DNA of 64,000 bases from Pseudonocardia sp. CNS-139 (GTDB lineage: Bacteria; Actinomycetota; Actinomycetes; Mycobacteriales; Pseudonocardiaceae): assembly GCA_001942415.1 (NCBI GenBank), contig MKJX01000111.1, positions 124,001-188,000 on the forward strand, read 5' to 3'. Below the pieces are notes generated by a model. That model saw only the letters and a program-made list of their open reading frames with translations. It made no database searches and had not been told where the DNA came from. Each line of letters begins with the position of its first letter. Positions within the stretch are counted from its first letter, which is position 1. The translations under genes and the position numbers were made by a program. Positions 39,290 through 49,596 of this stretch are shown here, in pieces.

Positions 39290-39380
39290 GTGTGACATGT
39301 TGCGGTAATAAGATCCAATCAGGATCATCTTGGATGGTGTGTTAGAGAAATTGGATCCATTCATCGAACCCTGAGATCCG
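39290..39380. promoter_or_regulatory. Four-site 21-bp phased GntR operator array upstream of the OppA-like gene
   Basis: AGATCC (39311), GGATGG (39332), GGATCC in ATTGGATCCAT (39353) and AGATCC (39374) begin exactly 21 bp apart. A GGATCA at 39322 lies between phases. The last site abuts the ribosome site GAGGAG before ATG 39391. A GTGTGACAT copy lies at 39290-39298. This is the longest array in the window. Confidence 0.65.
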
Positions 39381-39390
39381 AGGAGCTCCG

Positions 39391-41050
39391 ATGGCACGGC
39401 CTTCGAACCCGTACGCCGCGGCGCAGCTGTCGCGGCGGGCGGTGCTGCGCGGCGCGGGCATGCTGGCGCCGGCGTGGGCATCAGCGGTCTGCTCGCGGCG
39501 TGCGGGATCGCCTCCCCCGACGGCGGGTCCACCGGTCCCGGCGGGACGCGCGGCGGGACCCTGACGATGGGCGTGGACGCCACGAGTGCTGTCTTCGACC
39601 CCGCGTTCTTCACGTCACTCGGTGACTGGATGGTGGTCGACGCCGTCTGCCGCGGCCTCACCTTCATCTCCTTCGAGGACACCGAACCGCAGCCCGACCT
39701 CGCCGAGAGCTGGGACGTCTCGCCCGACGGGCTGACCTACACGTTCACGCTCCGCGAGGGCGTGGTCTTCCACGACGGCACGACGCTGACCTCGGCCGAC
39801 GTAGTCGCGAGCCTCGCCCGGCAGTTCGACCCGGACGACCCGACACGGGCCCCGGGTCCTCCCCGCCGCTGGAGAGCCTCGGACGCGGTGTCGCGGCGCT
39901 CGAAGCCCCCGACCCGCGCACCGTCCGGCTGGTGCTGTCGGCGCCGAACGGCACGACGCTCGCCCGGCTCTCCGACATCGGCGGCCGGATCATCTCCAAG
40001 GCCGCGCTGGACCGCCACGGCCCCGACATCGGCCGCCACCTCGTCGGCACCGGCCCCTTCCGCTTCGTGTCGGCCACGTCGGGCCAGTCCGCGACGCTGG
40101 AGGCCTTCGACGGCTACCGGCTCGGCCGTCCCGCGATCGACCGGCTGGTCATGCAGCAGGTGCAGGACTCCTCGACGATCATCAGCTCCCTGCTGTCCGG
40201 TGACCTGTCCATCACGCAGTTCACGCCCTACTCGGCGGTCGGGCAGCTGCGCGCGAACGACGCCGTCACCGTCTACGACACACCCCACGGCTTCGACGCG
40301 ATCATGCTGATGGACGCGCGCCGCCCCGCCCTCGCGGAGCTGGAGGTGCGGCAGGCGATCAACCTGGCGATCGACCGGGAGACGCTGCTCGCGCAGGCGT
40401 TCTTCGGGGTCGGGTCGCTCCCCGTCGGGTACGTCGTGCCGCCCTCGCAGCCGGGACACGACCCCGGGCTCGCCGACCTGAGCCGTTACGACCCGGTCGA
40501 GGCGCGCAGGCTGCTCGAGTCGGTCGGTGCGGTGGGCCGCGAGGTGCGGCTGATGGCGGCGAGCGACACCTGGCATCCCCGGGCGGCGCAGCTCGTGGCG
40601 CAGAACCTGACCGACGTCGGGCTCGTCGTCGTCAGCGAGTCGGTGGACCCGGCCGCCTACTTCACCCGCATCCGCGACACGGCCGACCCGTTCCACGAGC
40701 TGATGATCTGGGAACGCAACTCCTACGTGCCCGACCCGGACAACATGGTCGGCGCGATGGCGGTGCCGACCGGGGTCTACGGGCACTCCGCGACCGGCCT
40801 CGACACGCTCCCCGGCAGCGACCGGTTCACCGCGGACACCGTGGCGGCGCGCAACCTGCCGATCGGTGCCGAGCGGACCGCCGCCTACAGCGCGATCCAG
40901 CGCCGCTGGGCGCAGGAGTACATGGTGATGTCGGTGCTCGCGTACTCCACCAACCTCGTGGCCGGCGGCGCCGGGGTGACCGGGGTGAACGTCGCCGCGC
41001 TCGCCAACCACCGCTGCTTCGCGGAGGAGGCACAGGTGGCCGGGGCGTGA
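39391..41050 (+). CDS. OppA/DppA-type ABC substrate-binding protein, Tat-type lipoprotein (two frameshifts)
   Basis: ATG 39391. The leader reads [13 protein letters not shown], a twin-arginine-like pattern, then after a shift near 39475 a lipobox LLAACG. The body shows SBP_bac_5 blocks: [20 protein letters not shown], then after a shift near 39855 [32 protein letters not shown] and PDPDNMVG. About 550 residues. It should capture a peptide-sized or amide substrate outside the cell, for the permeases encoded next. Its promoter carries the densest GntR-type array. Confidence 0.86.
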
Positions 41051-41915
41051 CGGCCCACGTGCAGTCTCGGCTCCGGCGCGTGGCCGCGGCGTTCTCCGCG
41101 CGGCGCGTCGGGCGGTCGCCCGTCGCGGCGGTCTCCTGGGTCGTCGTGCTGGCCTACCTGCTCGTCGCGTCGGTCGGGCCGCTGGCCGTCCCGGGGGACC
41201 CGCTCCGCCAGAGCCCGGACGCGTTGCTCGCGGTCGGCTCGCCCGGCCATCTGCTCGGTACCGACGACCTCGGCCGCGACCAGCTCGTCCGCCTCGTGCA
41301 CGGCGCGCGCCGCTGCTGACCGTCGCGCTGCTGGCGACGGCCGTGGCCACCGTCGTCGGCGCGGCCGTCGGCCTCGGCGCCGGCTACGCGGGCGGGCGCA
41401 CCGAGCAGGTCCTCATGCGCGTGACCGACCTCGGGCTGGCGTTCCCGTCCGTGCTGCTGATCATCCTCGTGGTGGCCGCCGGCGGGGCCGGGGCGGGGAG
41501 CCTCGTGGTGGGGATCGGCGTCGCGCTCGCGCCGGGGATCGCCCGGCTCGCGCGGGCGCTGGCCGCTCGGGAGCGGGTGCGGGACTACGTGCTCGCGGCG
41601 CGGATCGCCGGTGCGCGCGGCCCGCGGATCGTGCTGCGGGAGATCCTGCCCAACGCCGCCGGGCCGCTGCTCGTCCAGGTGCTGATCACGCTGTCGGTCG
41701 CCGCCGGGTTCGCGGCCGGGATGTCCTACCTCGGGCTGGGCATCCAGCCGCCGACGCCGGACTGGGGGTACATGGTCCAGGCCGGCCAGGAGTTCGTGTA
41801 CGTCGCGCCGGCGCTCGTGGTGCTGCCCGCGCTCGCCACGCTCGTGTTCGTCGTGGCCTGCAACTTCCTCGGCGACGACCTGCGGGACGCGCTCGACCCG
41901 AAGGCGTCGGGGTGA
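41047..41915 (+). CDS. OppC/DppC-type ABC transporter permease (one frameshift)
   Basis: GTG 41047 overlaps the binding-protein stop (GTGA). The N-terminal helix is followed by HLLGTDDLGRDQLVRLVHGARR, the hallmark DppC loop, where a one-base loss near 41312 breaks the frame. The rest has about five helices, the EAA loop (AARIAGARGPRIVLREILPN) and SYLGLGIQPPTPDWG. About 289 residues. Its order before the OppB-type gene is the reverse of the classical oppABCDF order. Confidence 0.88.
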
Positions 41916-42999
41916 CCACCTCGGCCACGGAGGCCGCGCCCACGGCCACCCCGGTCCGCCGGCGCGGCGGTGGCCTGCCGCTGCTCGTGCTGCGCCGGGT
42001 GGCGGCGGTGCCGGTGGTGCTGTTCGCGCTGGCCACGCTGGTCTTCCTGGCGATGCGTGCGGTTCCCGGGGCGCCTGCCGCGTCGCTGGCCGCGAGCGGG
42101 TCGAGCGGGCTCACCTCGGAGCAGATCGCCGAGAACGAACAGCGGATCGCCGCGGCGCTCGGGCTCGACACCCCCTGGTACGTCCAGTACGCCGCGTTCC
42201 TGCACGACATCGTGCGGCTCGACCTCGGCACGTCGTTCTTCGGCGGCAACAGCGTGCTCGGGCTGCTCGCCGCGGCCCTGCCGGCGACGATCGAGCTGAC
42301 CGTCGCCGCGATGCTCGTGGCGGTGCTGCTCGGCGGCGCCTCCGGCCTGCTCGCCGCCGTCCGCAGGGGGACCTGGGTCGACACCGCGGTCCGGGCCGTC
42401 GGCACGGTCAGCTTCTCGCTTCCCTGGTTCGCCCTCGGGGTGCTGTCCATCGTCGTGTTCGGCGTCTGGCTCGGGTGGTTCCCCGTGCTGGGCAGGCTGC
42501 CCGGGTCGCTGGACTACGTGCCGACCACCAACTTCGTGCTGCTCGACGCCGTGCTGCAGAACCGCCCCGACCTCGTCGGCCCGTGGCTGCAGCACCTCGC
42601 GTTGCCGGCGACCACGCTCGCGCTGTCGATGACCGGGTACGTCACCCGGATCGTGCGTGCCTCGGTCCTGGACGTCCTGGGCGACGACTTCGTCCGCACC
42701 GCGCGGATGAAGGGCCTGTCCGAGGGCGGGATCCTGCGCCGGCACGTGCTGCGCAACTCCGGGCTGCCCATCGTCACGGTGCTGGGCCTGCAGTTCGGCT
42801 CGCTGCTCGGGGGCGCCGTGATCACGGAGTCGGTCTTCTCCTACCCGGGGGTCGGGAGCCTTCTCGTGTCCGCGGTCAACCAGCGCGACTACCCGGTGGT
42901 GCAAGGCGCCGCGCTCGCGATCGCGCTGCTGTTCACGCTGGTCAACCTGGCCGTCGACCTGTTCTACCTGGTCCTCGACCCGCGCCTCGGAAGGGATGA
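41912..42999 (+). CDS. OppB/DppB-type ABC transporter permease (one terminal frameshift)
   Basis: GTG 41912 overlaps the previous stop. The protein has the DppB N-terminal helix (LLVLRRVAAVPVVLFALATL), the long periplasmic loop with LGLDTPWYVQYAAFL, the EAA loop (RTARMKGLSEGGILRRHVLRN) and VFSYPGVGSLLVSAVNQRDYP. The end reads LVLDPRL; a one-base loss near 42986 hides the expected LRKG-stop, whose TGA (42997-42999) would overlap the ATG of the hydrolase gene. About 362 residues. Confidence 0.88.
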
Positions 43000-43700
43000 G
43001 CTCGCTCATGCAGATCCTGCTCGTGCACGGAGCCGGCGGCACGCCGGCCACCTGGAGCGCGGTCGCGCCGCTGCTGCGGGAGCGCGGCCACGTGGTCGCG
43101 ACGGTCACCAACCCGATGCGGTCGCTGGAGGGCGACGTGGCGCACACGACCGCGGCGGTCGACGATCTCGACGGGCCCGTGCTGCTCGTCGGCCACTCCT
43201 ACGGCGGCGCGGTGATCACCAACGTGGGGCGCCACCCGCGCGTGCGGGGCCTGGTCTACGTGGCGGCGTTCGCCCCGGACGAGAACGAGACCGTGCAGCA
43301 GATCGTCGACCGGTACGAGAAGGCCGTGGGCTCGCGGCACATGCGCCGCGGCCCGAACGGCGAGTGGTACGCCGACCGCAGCGAGCAGTACTGGGCGGAG
43401 ACCGCGTGGGACCTCACCCCGGAGCAGCGGGCCCGCCACGAGGCGGAGAACCGCTGGGCCGACGACCGGATCTACTCGCAGCCGACCGGGACGCCCGCGT
43501 GGCGCACGGTTCCGGCCTGGTACCTGCTCGCCGAGCAGGACGCGACGCTGATCCCCGAGACCCAGCGCGACATGGCCGTCCGCGCCGGCGCGGAGATCGA
43601 GACCGTTCCCGGCAGCCACTTCACGCCGCTCGTGCATCCCGACCGGGTCGTCGGAGTCGTCGAGCGCGCGGTGTCGGCCGTCGGTGCGCCGGCGCCGTGA
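42996..43700 (+). CDS. Alpha/beta hydrolase (EstC-like esterase) inside the Opp operon
   Basis: An intact 234-residue cytosolic hydrolase: [18 protein letters not shown], nucleophile Ser in [15 protein letters not shown], acid region [13 protein letters not shown] and catalytic His in [12 protein letters not shown]. It overlaps genes on both sides by 4 bases, so it is translated with the transporter. It should cleave an ester or similar bond of the imported compound. It resembles the secreted hydrolase at 57382 (shared GHSYGGA and YVAAFAPD blocks). Confidence 0.87.
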   Translation: MSSLMQILLVHGAGGTPATWSAVAPLLRERGHVVATVTNPMRSLEGDVAHTTAAVDDLDGPVLLVGHSYGGAVITNVGRHPRVRGLVYVAAFAPDENETVQQIVDRYEKAVGSRHMRRGPNGEWYADRSEQYWAETAWDLTPEQRARHEAENRWADDRIYSQPTGTPAWRTVPAWYLLAEQDATLIPETQRDMAVRAGAEIETVPGSHFTPLVHPDRVVGVVERAVSAVGAPAP

Positions 43701-44761
43701 CGGGGACCGCCCGCGTCCGCGCGGCTCCCCGGCCGCCCGGCTCCGAGGAGGACCCGGGCCCGGTCATGCGCGTCCGCGACCTGCGGGTGGGCTTCGACGT
43801 GCCCGGCGGCCGGCTCCGCGCGGTCGACGGGGTCGATCTCGACCTGCGGCGCGGCGAGATCCTGGCGATCGTGGGGGAGTCCGGCTCCGGCAAGTCGGCG
43901 CTGACCCTGGCGCTCGCCGGGCTCAACCGGGGGCCGCGCACCCACATCAGCGGCACCGTCGAGTTCGGCGGGCGCAACCTCGTCGAGGCGGACGAGGCGC
44001 GGCTGCGCGAGATCCGCGGGCGCGACGTCGCGGTGGTGTTCCAGGACGCGCTCGCCGCGCTCAACCCGCTGCACCGGGCGGGTGCGCAGGTCGCGGAGAT
44101 GATCCGGCTGCACCAGCCGGTCGGCCGCGCCGCCGCGTGGGACCGGGCGGAGCGGCTCCTCGCCGACGTCGGCATCGCCGGCCCGGCGAACGCCGCCCGG
44201 GCTACCCCCACCAGCTGTCGGGCGGCATGCGCCAGCGGGTGATGATCGCGATGGGCCTGGCCAACGATCCCGCCGTGCTGATCGCCGACGAGCCGACCAC
44301 CGCGCTGGACGTGACGCTCCAGGCACAGGTCCTCGCCCTGCTGACCCGGTTGCAGACCGAGCACGACGCCTCGGTCGTGCTGATCACGCACGACCTCGGG
44401 GTGGTCGCCGAGGTCGCCGATCGCGTCGCCGTGATGTATGCGGGCCGCATCGTGGAGCAGGCACGCGCGACGACGTGCTCGAACGCCCGCGCCATCCCTA
44501 CACCGTCGGGCTGCTGCGTTCGGTTCCGCGGATCGACGGCCCGCCGGCGGCCCGGCTGCCGGCGATCCCCGGCACGCCGCTCACCGGCGTGACGCGGCCG
44601 CCTGGATGCGCGTTCGCCCCGCGGTGTCCGTCCGCCCACGACGCGTGCGGCCGCGAGCCGCTGCTGCTGCCGCGCGCGACGGGGGCCGGGAGGACGGCCA
44701 TCTCGACGCGTGTGTGCTCGTGGACCACGAGCGGCCCGCCCGCCGGGGGCCCGGCTCGTGA
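43697..44761 (+). CDS. OppD/DppD-type ABC transporter ATPase (about three frameshifts)
   Basis: GTG 43697 overlaps the hydrolase stop. Walker A is [10 protein letters not shown]-loop [14 protein letters not shown]; after a shift near 44200 the signature [16 protein letters not shown], Walker [13 protein letters not shown] and switch [14 protein letters not shown] follow. A shift near 44465 leads to the oligopeptide C-terminal domain with [15 protein letters not shown], a 4-cysteine motif kept in Opp/Dpp ATPases. Another shift near 44690 is needed to reach the TGA at 44759-44761. Confidence 0.87.
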
Positions 44762-45717
44762 CGGCGCCGCCGCTGTTGCAGGTCGAAGGCCTGAGCGTCG
44801 AGTTCCGGGGCCGGGCGGGCGGCACCGTCCGTGCGGTGTCCGACCTCGACCTGGAGGTCCGGGAGGGCGAGACCCTCGGGCTCGTCGGGGAGTCGGGCTG
44901 CGGCAAGTCCACGCTGGGCCGGGCGCTGCTGCGGGCGGTCGACCCGGCCGCCGGCCGCATCCACTACCTCGGGCGCGACATCACCCGGCTGACCCCCGGC
45001 CGGATGCGCAGCCTGCGCGGCGACCTGCAGATGATCTTCCAGGACCCGTTCGGGTCGCTCAACCCGCGCCGGCGCGTCGCCGACATCGTCGCCGAGCCGC
45101 TGCTGCGCGCGAGGGGCGCGAGCCGGGCCGAGGCCGCGCGACGGGTGGCGGACCTGCTCGACCGGGTCGGGCTGGGCCGCGAGGCCGGGGCGCGCATGCC
45201 CCACGAGTTCTCCGGCGGGCAGCGGCAGCGCATCGGCATCGCGCGGGCGCTCGCGCCGTCCCCCCGGTTCGTCGTGGCGGACGAGCCCGTCTCCGCGCTC
45301 GACGTGTCCATCCAGGCGCAGGTCGTGAACCTGATGGCGGAGCTGATCCGGGACGAGGGGCTGACGCTGCTGTTCATCTCGCACGACCTCGGCGTCGTGC
45401 GGCACATCGCCGACCGGGTCGCCGTGATGTACCTCGGCCAGATCATCGAGGTGGTGGCCCGGGAGGACTTCTTCGCCGCGCCGGCCCACCCCTACAGCGC
45501 CGCGCTGCTGTCCGCCGTGCCGACACTGCGCCGCACCCGTGAGCGCATCGTGCTCACGGGGGAACCGCCCGACCCGGCCGACCCGCCCACGGGCTGCCGG
45601 TTCCACACCCGCTGCCGGCACGCGACCGACCGGTGCCGCGCCGAGGAGCCCGTCCTGCGGGAGGTCTCCGCCGGCAGGTCGGTCCGCTGCCACTTCCCGC
45701 TGCCCGGCCCCGTGTAG
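44758..45717 (+). CDS. OppF/DppF-type ABC transporter ATPase
   Basis: An intact 319-residue ATPase from GTG 44758. Walker [11 protein letters not shown]-loop [14 protein letters not shown], signature [15 protein letters not shown], Walker [13 protein letters not shown], switch [14 protein letters not shown] and the C-terminal [12 protein letters not shown] with [14 protein letters not shown] complete the OppF pattern. It ends the transporter operon. Confidence 0.94.
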   Translation: MTAPPLLQVEGLSVEFRGRAGGTVRAVSDLDLEVREGETLGLVGESGCGKSTLGRALLRAVDPAAGRIHYLGRDITRLTPGRMRSLRGDLQMIFQDPFGSLNPRRRVADIVAEPLLRARGASRAEAARRVADLLDRVGLGREAGARMPHEFSGGQRQRIGIARALAPSPRFVVADEPVSALDVSIQAQVVNLMAELIRDEGLTLLFISHDLGVVRHIADRVAVMYLGQIIEVVAREDFFAAPAHPYSAALLSAVPTLRRTRERIVLTGEPPDPADPPTGCRFHTRCRHATDRCRAEEPVLREVSAGRSVRCHFPLPGPV

Positions 45718-45750
45718 CGCATCGACACAGGTGAAGAGAGGTAACCGCCC

Positions 45751-46383
45751 TTGCGGATCCACGACATCACGCTGCCCATCCACCCCGAGATGCTCCACTG
45801 GGGCAGGCGCCCCGAGGTGGAGGTCGTGGAGTCCCTGGTGAACGGGGACTCGGCCAACGTGACGCGGTGGCGGATCGGCGCCCACACCGGCACGCACGTG
45901 GACGCGCCCGCGCACTTCGTCGACGGCGCCACGCCCATCGACCGGGTCTCGCTGGAGACGCTCGTCGGGCCGGCGGTCGTCGTCGACATGACGCACGTCG
46001 CCGCGGACGTGACCGCCGCCGACCTGGACCGTTCCGGTGTCGCAGGCGAGAAGCGGGTGCTGCTCAAGACGCGCAACTCGGCGGGCGTGCTGCGGGAGAC
46101 CGAGCGCGCGCCCCACTGGGTGGGCCTGGCCCCCGACGCCGCCCGCTGGGTGATCGACCACGATGTCGAGCTGATCGGGATCGACTACCTGACGATCGAG
46201 AGCCCGCAGCGCACCGACTCGTGGGACACCCACCACGTGCTGCTCGGGGCCGGGGTGCTGATCCTGGAGAACGCCGACCTGGACGCCGTCGAGCCGGGGC
46301 GCTACGAGTTGGTGTGCCTGCCCGCCAAGCTCGCCGACGCCGACGCGTCGTTCGCGCGGGCCATCCTGATCGAGCGGTCCTGA
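45751..46383 (+). CDS. Cyclase-family metal hydrolase (kynurenine-formamidase-like), TTG start
   Basis: An intact 210-residue protein. The only fitting start is TTG 45751, behind AGAGG; the next in-frame ATG (45790) would cut the conserved N-terminus (HDITLPIHP). The family motif HTGTHVDAPAHF carries the metal ligands; a late H pair lies in SWDTHHVLLGAGV. Relatives are KynB formamidases, isatin hydrolase and mandelamide-type amidases. It should open a cyclic amide or cleave a formamide. It is 33 bp after OppF and 2 bp before the gamma-glutamyltransferase-like gene. Confidence 0.85.
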   Translation: MRIHDITLPIHPEMLHWGRRPEVEVVESLVNGDSANVTRWRIGAHTGTHVDAPAHFVDGATPIDRVSLETLVGPAVVVDMTHVAADVTAADLDRSGVAGEKRVLLKTRNSAGVLRETERAPHWVGLAPDAARWVIDHDVELIGIDYLTIESPQRTDSWDTHHVLLGAGVLILENADLDAVEPGRYELVCLPAKLADADASFARAILIERS

Positions 46384-46385
46384 CG

Positions 46386-47912
46386 GTGGCGGCCGTGGGG
46401 TCCCGGGTCGCCGTCGCCGCGCCGCACCCCGCCGGGATCGCCGCGGCTCGCGTGGCCGTCGGACGCGGTGGCAACGCGATCGACGCGGCCCTGTCCGCCG
46501 CGGCGGCGCTCACCGTCGCCTACCCGCACCAGTGTTCGGTCGGTGGCGATCTCGTGGCGCTCGTCCGTCCGCCCGGCGGACCGGTGCGCGCGGTGCTGTC
46601 CGTCGGGGCGGCGGCGCAGGCGCTCGACGTCGACGCGCTGCGGGCCGCCGGCGGGCGGATGCCCGCGAGCGGGCCGCTGACGGTCACGGTGCCCGGTGTC
46701 GTCGCCGGCTGGGCCGCGGTGCACGGCGAAGGGGCGCGGCTGGGGCTCGCCGACCTCGTCGAGCCGGCCGCGGAACTGGCGGAGCGCGGGGTCGCGGTCA
46801 GCGCGGGCCTCGCCCGGGCGGCCGCCGCCCGTGCGGACGTCGTGCGCGCCGAGCTGTCCGCGCTCCTGCTGGACGGCGCCGACCCGTCTGTCCGCGCTCC
46901 TGCTGGACGGCGGGCGGCCCCGCGCGGTCGGTGAGACCCTGCACCAGCCCGCGCTCGCCGCGACGCTGCGCGCGATCGGCGCGGACCGGCGCTCCTTCTA
47001 CACCGGCGCGGTCGCCCCGGACCTGCTCGCCGGGCTCGCCCGGCTCGGCAGCCCGCTGTCCGCCGCGACCTCGCCGCGCACACGGCGGAGATCGTCGCAC
47101 CGCTGCGCCGCCGGGTGGCCGGGGCGACCTGGTCCGTGGCTCCGCCACCGACGCAGGGCGCGGCGCTGCTCGCGGTGCTCGCCGCGCCCGGCACCCCGCT
47201 GGCGGCCGCCCGGCTGGCCGAGCGGCGCCGCGACGCGCTGCTGGGCGACCCGCGCCGTGGCCCGGTGGACGTCGGGGCGCTGCTGCTGGAGTCGGCCCGG
47301 GAGACCGCGGAGCTGCCGGCCGGTCCGCGACCGGCCGGCGACACCGTCGCCGTCACCGCTGTCGACGCCGACGGCACCGCGGTCGCACTGATCCAGAGCG
47401 TCTTCCAGAGCTTCGGCTCCGGGATGCTCGAACCGCGCACCGGGATCGTGCTGCACAACCGCGGGAGCGCGTTCAGCCTCGATCCGGCGCACCCCGGCGT
47501 GGCGGCGCCCGGAGCCCGGCCGCCGCACACGCTCTGCCCGGCCATCGCCGAGACCCCCGACGGCGTGCTGGCGCTGGGGTGCCAGGGCGGCCGGGCGCAG
47601 GCGTGGATCCTCGCCCAGGTCGCCGCCGACCTGCTCGCCACCTCCGACCCGGACGCGGTGCTGGCCCGGCCCCGCTGGGTCATCGGCTCCCGCGACCTCG
47701 GCCACCCCGTTCCGACCCTCGTGATGGAGCCGGGCGTGCCTGCTGCCGCCCGGCTGGCGCGCGAGGCCGCCGAGCTCGGCCTCGCGGTCGTGCACGCACC
47801 CGACCGGCACGACGACGCCGGCCACGTGCAGGTCGGCCGGCTCGTCGGCGGTGCGCTGGATGCCGCGAGCGACGTCCGGGCCGACGGCACCGCGGCCGTG
47901 CTGCAGGCATAG
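46386..47912 (+). CDS. Gamma-glutamyltransferase-family enzyme (two frameshifts, one from a 34-bp duplication)
   Basis: GTG 46386 is chosen; the stop of the cyclase precedes it. GGT blocks: ARVAVGRGGNAIDAALSAAA, SVGGDLVALVRP, TVTVPGVVAGW. The frame breaks at 46879-46887 because a 25-bp segment is repeated, and again near 47070. The last part has the presumed autoprocessing Thr in GDTVAVTAVDADG, QSFGSGMLEPRTGI and PPHTLCPAIAE. It should cleave gamma-glutamyl bonds, releasing glutamate from gamma-glutamyl intermediates, taking the role of PuuD in polyamine pathways (inference). About 500 residues without the duplication. Confidence 0.82.
46854..46912. repeat. 25-bp direct repeat at 34-bp period (partial tandem duplication)
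   Basis: The segment 46854-46878 is repeated without change at 46888-46912, with 9 bp between. The encoded LSALLLDG occurs twice but in different frames, because 34 is not a multiple of three. It is either a recent replication slip or an assembly artefact. Confidence 0.9.
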
Positions 47913-47932
47913 CCCCACCGGCCGAGCGCGAC

Positions 47933-49523
47933 TCAGTGCTCGTACACCTCGCCCCGCGCCACCGTCGCCCGCACCCGGCCCTCGGCCAGCGCGTCCGGAT
48001 CGCCGAGCGGGTCGACGTCGAGCAGGGCCAGGTCGGCCGGTCCGCCGACGTGCAGCCGGCCCGCATCGGGGAGCCCGGCGACCGCCGCCGCTCCGGTCGT
48101 GAACAACGCCAGCGCCTCGGTGGCCGTCACCGCCTGCTCCGGGCCCAGCGGGTCCGGGCGCCCCGCACGCGCCGGGTCCGCGCCTGCCACATCCCCGTCA
48201 ACGCGGACAGGGGAGGCCCCGGGCCGTCCGACCCGCCGCCGACCACCACCCCCGCGTCCAGCCACGACCGCAGCGGGTTCGCGGCGGCCGCCACGTCCTC
48301 GCCGAGGCGGTCGACGAGCGCCGGTCCGGCGTGCCACTGCAGAGCGGGGTGGGCCGAGACCGCCACGCCGAGCCGGCGCGCCCGCGCCATGTCCGCGGGT
48401 GCCGGACCGAGGTAGGCGTGGATCAGGTGGAACCCGAGCCCGGCGACGGGTCCGGTGCGATCCACTTCCGCGAGGACGTCCAGCACCTCCGTGACGGCGG
48501 CGTCGCCGACCGCGTGCACCCCGACGCCGCGGCCGGCCGCGGCGGCGGCGCGGCAGTGCGCGAGCAGCGCCCGGCGGGACAGGCTGCGATGGCCCGGGTA
48601 GCCGTCGGTGCCCGGCCAGGGCTTCGACCGCCAGGCCGTGCCGAGTGAGCCGCCACCGTCGAGGAACAGCTTGGTCGGTCCCCGCATCAGCCGCCCGGGC
48701 GCCGCGGTCGGGACACCGCAGGCGACGACCGCCTCGTCGAGCACGGCGTCGTCGGTGTCCTCGTCGCCGAGCGGCATCACGACGGTCCGCAGCGGCAGCC
48801 GGCCGGACCGGGCGGCGAGCGCGTACGCCGCGAGCTCGGCCGGTGCGACGGCGGGATCGACGACGGCGGTGAAGCCGTGGCCGCGCAGCACCCGGGAACC
48901 GTGCTCGATCCAGCCGACCCGCGTGGCGTCGTCGGGTGCGGGCACCACGGCCCGCACCAGCGCGACCGCGGGGTGCTCGACCAGGAGCCCGGTCGCCGCT
49001 CCCGTCGGATCGCGCTCGATCCGCCCGCCGGCCGGGTCGGCGGTCGAGGCGTCGATGCCGGCGATCCGCAGCGCGGTCGTGCTGGCGACCGCGTCGTGTC
49101 CCTTGCGGTCCAGCAGCACCGGCCGACCGGGGGAGGCGGCCTCGAGCTCGGCCGCCGTCGGCAGCCGGCCCTCGGCGAGCTCGCCGGTTCGAAGCCGGCA
49201 TCGGCCTCGACCCAGCCGGTGCCGGGGTGCCGTGCGCCGTGGGCCCGGATCCGGTCCTGGATCTCCAGGACGCTCCGGGCGTCACCCAGGGCGACCCTCG
49301 ACGCGGCGCGTCCGGCCCACAGCACGTGGACGTGGCTGTCGACGAACCCGGGAACGACGCTCACGCCGAGATCGAGGGTCTCGGTCCGCGCCGGAAGGTG
49401 CTCGCGGACCTCGGACGGCGTGCCGAGGGCGACGACCCGGCCGTCGGTGATGCCGACCGCGGTCACGCGGGACGTCACCGGATCCATCGTGTGGACGTCG
49501 CCGATGACCAGGAGGGAGGTCAT
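47933..49523 (-). CDS. YtcJ-like (amidohydrolase family 3) metal hydrolase, second copy (two frameshifts)
   Basis: ATG 49523. It has PGFVDSHVHVLWAG (HxH), then after a shift near 49185 LDRKGHDAVAS, KLFLDGGGSLGTA (metal Lys region), VGVHAVGDAAVTEV, HLIHAYLGP and GGGSDGPGPPLSAL, with a second shift near 48160. It ends TVARGEVYEH. Its paralogue at 32013 has the same layout, so the island carries two enzymes of this type, both presumably N-acyl or formamide hydrolases. It ends 20 bp from the convergent gamma-glutamyltransferase-like gene. Confidence 0.85.
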
Positions 49524-49596
49524 TCACTCATCTTTCCGCAGGTCATGGGCCGAACGACCGGGTCGTGACCTTCGGCTCACCGGCCGGCGGACCGCG

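Noticed and set aside
49480..49485. A GGATCC in the second YtcJ-like gene as another GntR site
   Set aside because: It is inside coding sequence (the conserved N-terminal TMDPVT block) and lacks a partner 21 bp away on either side.
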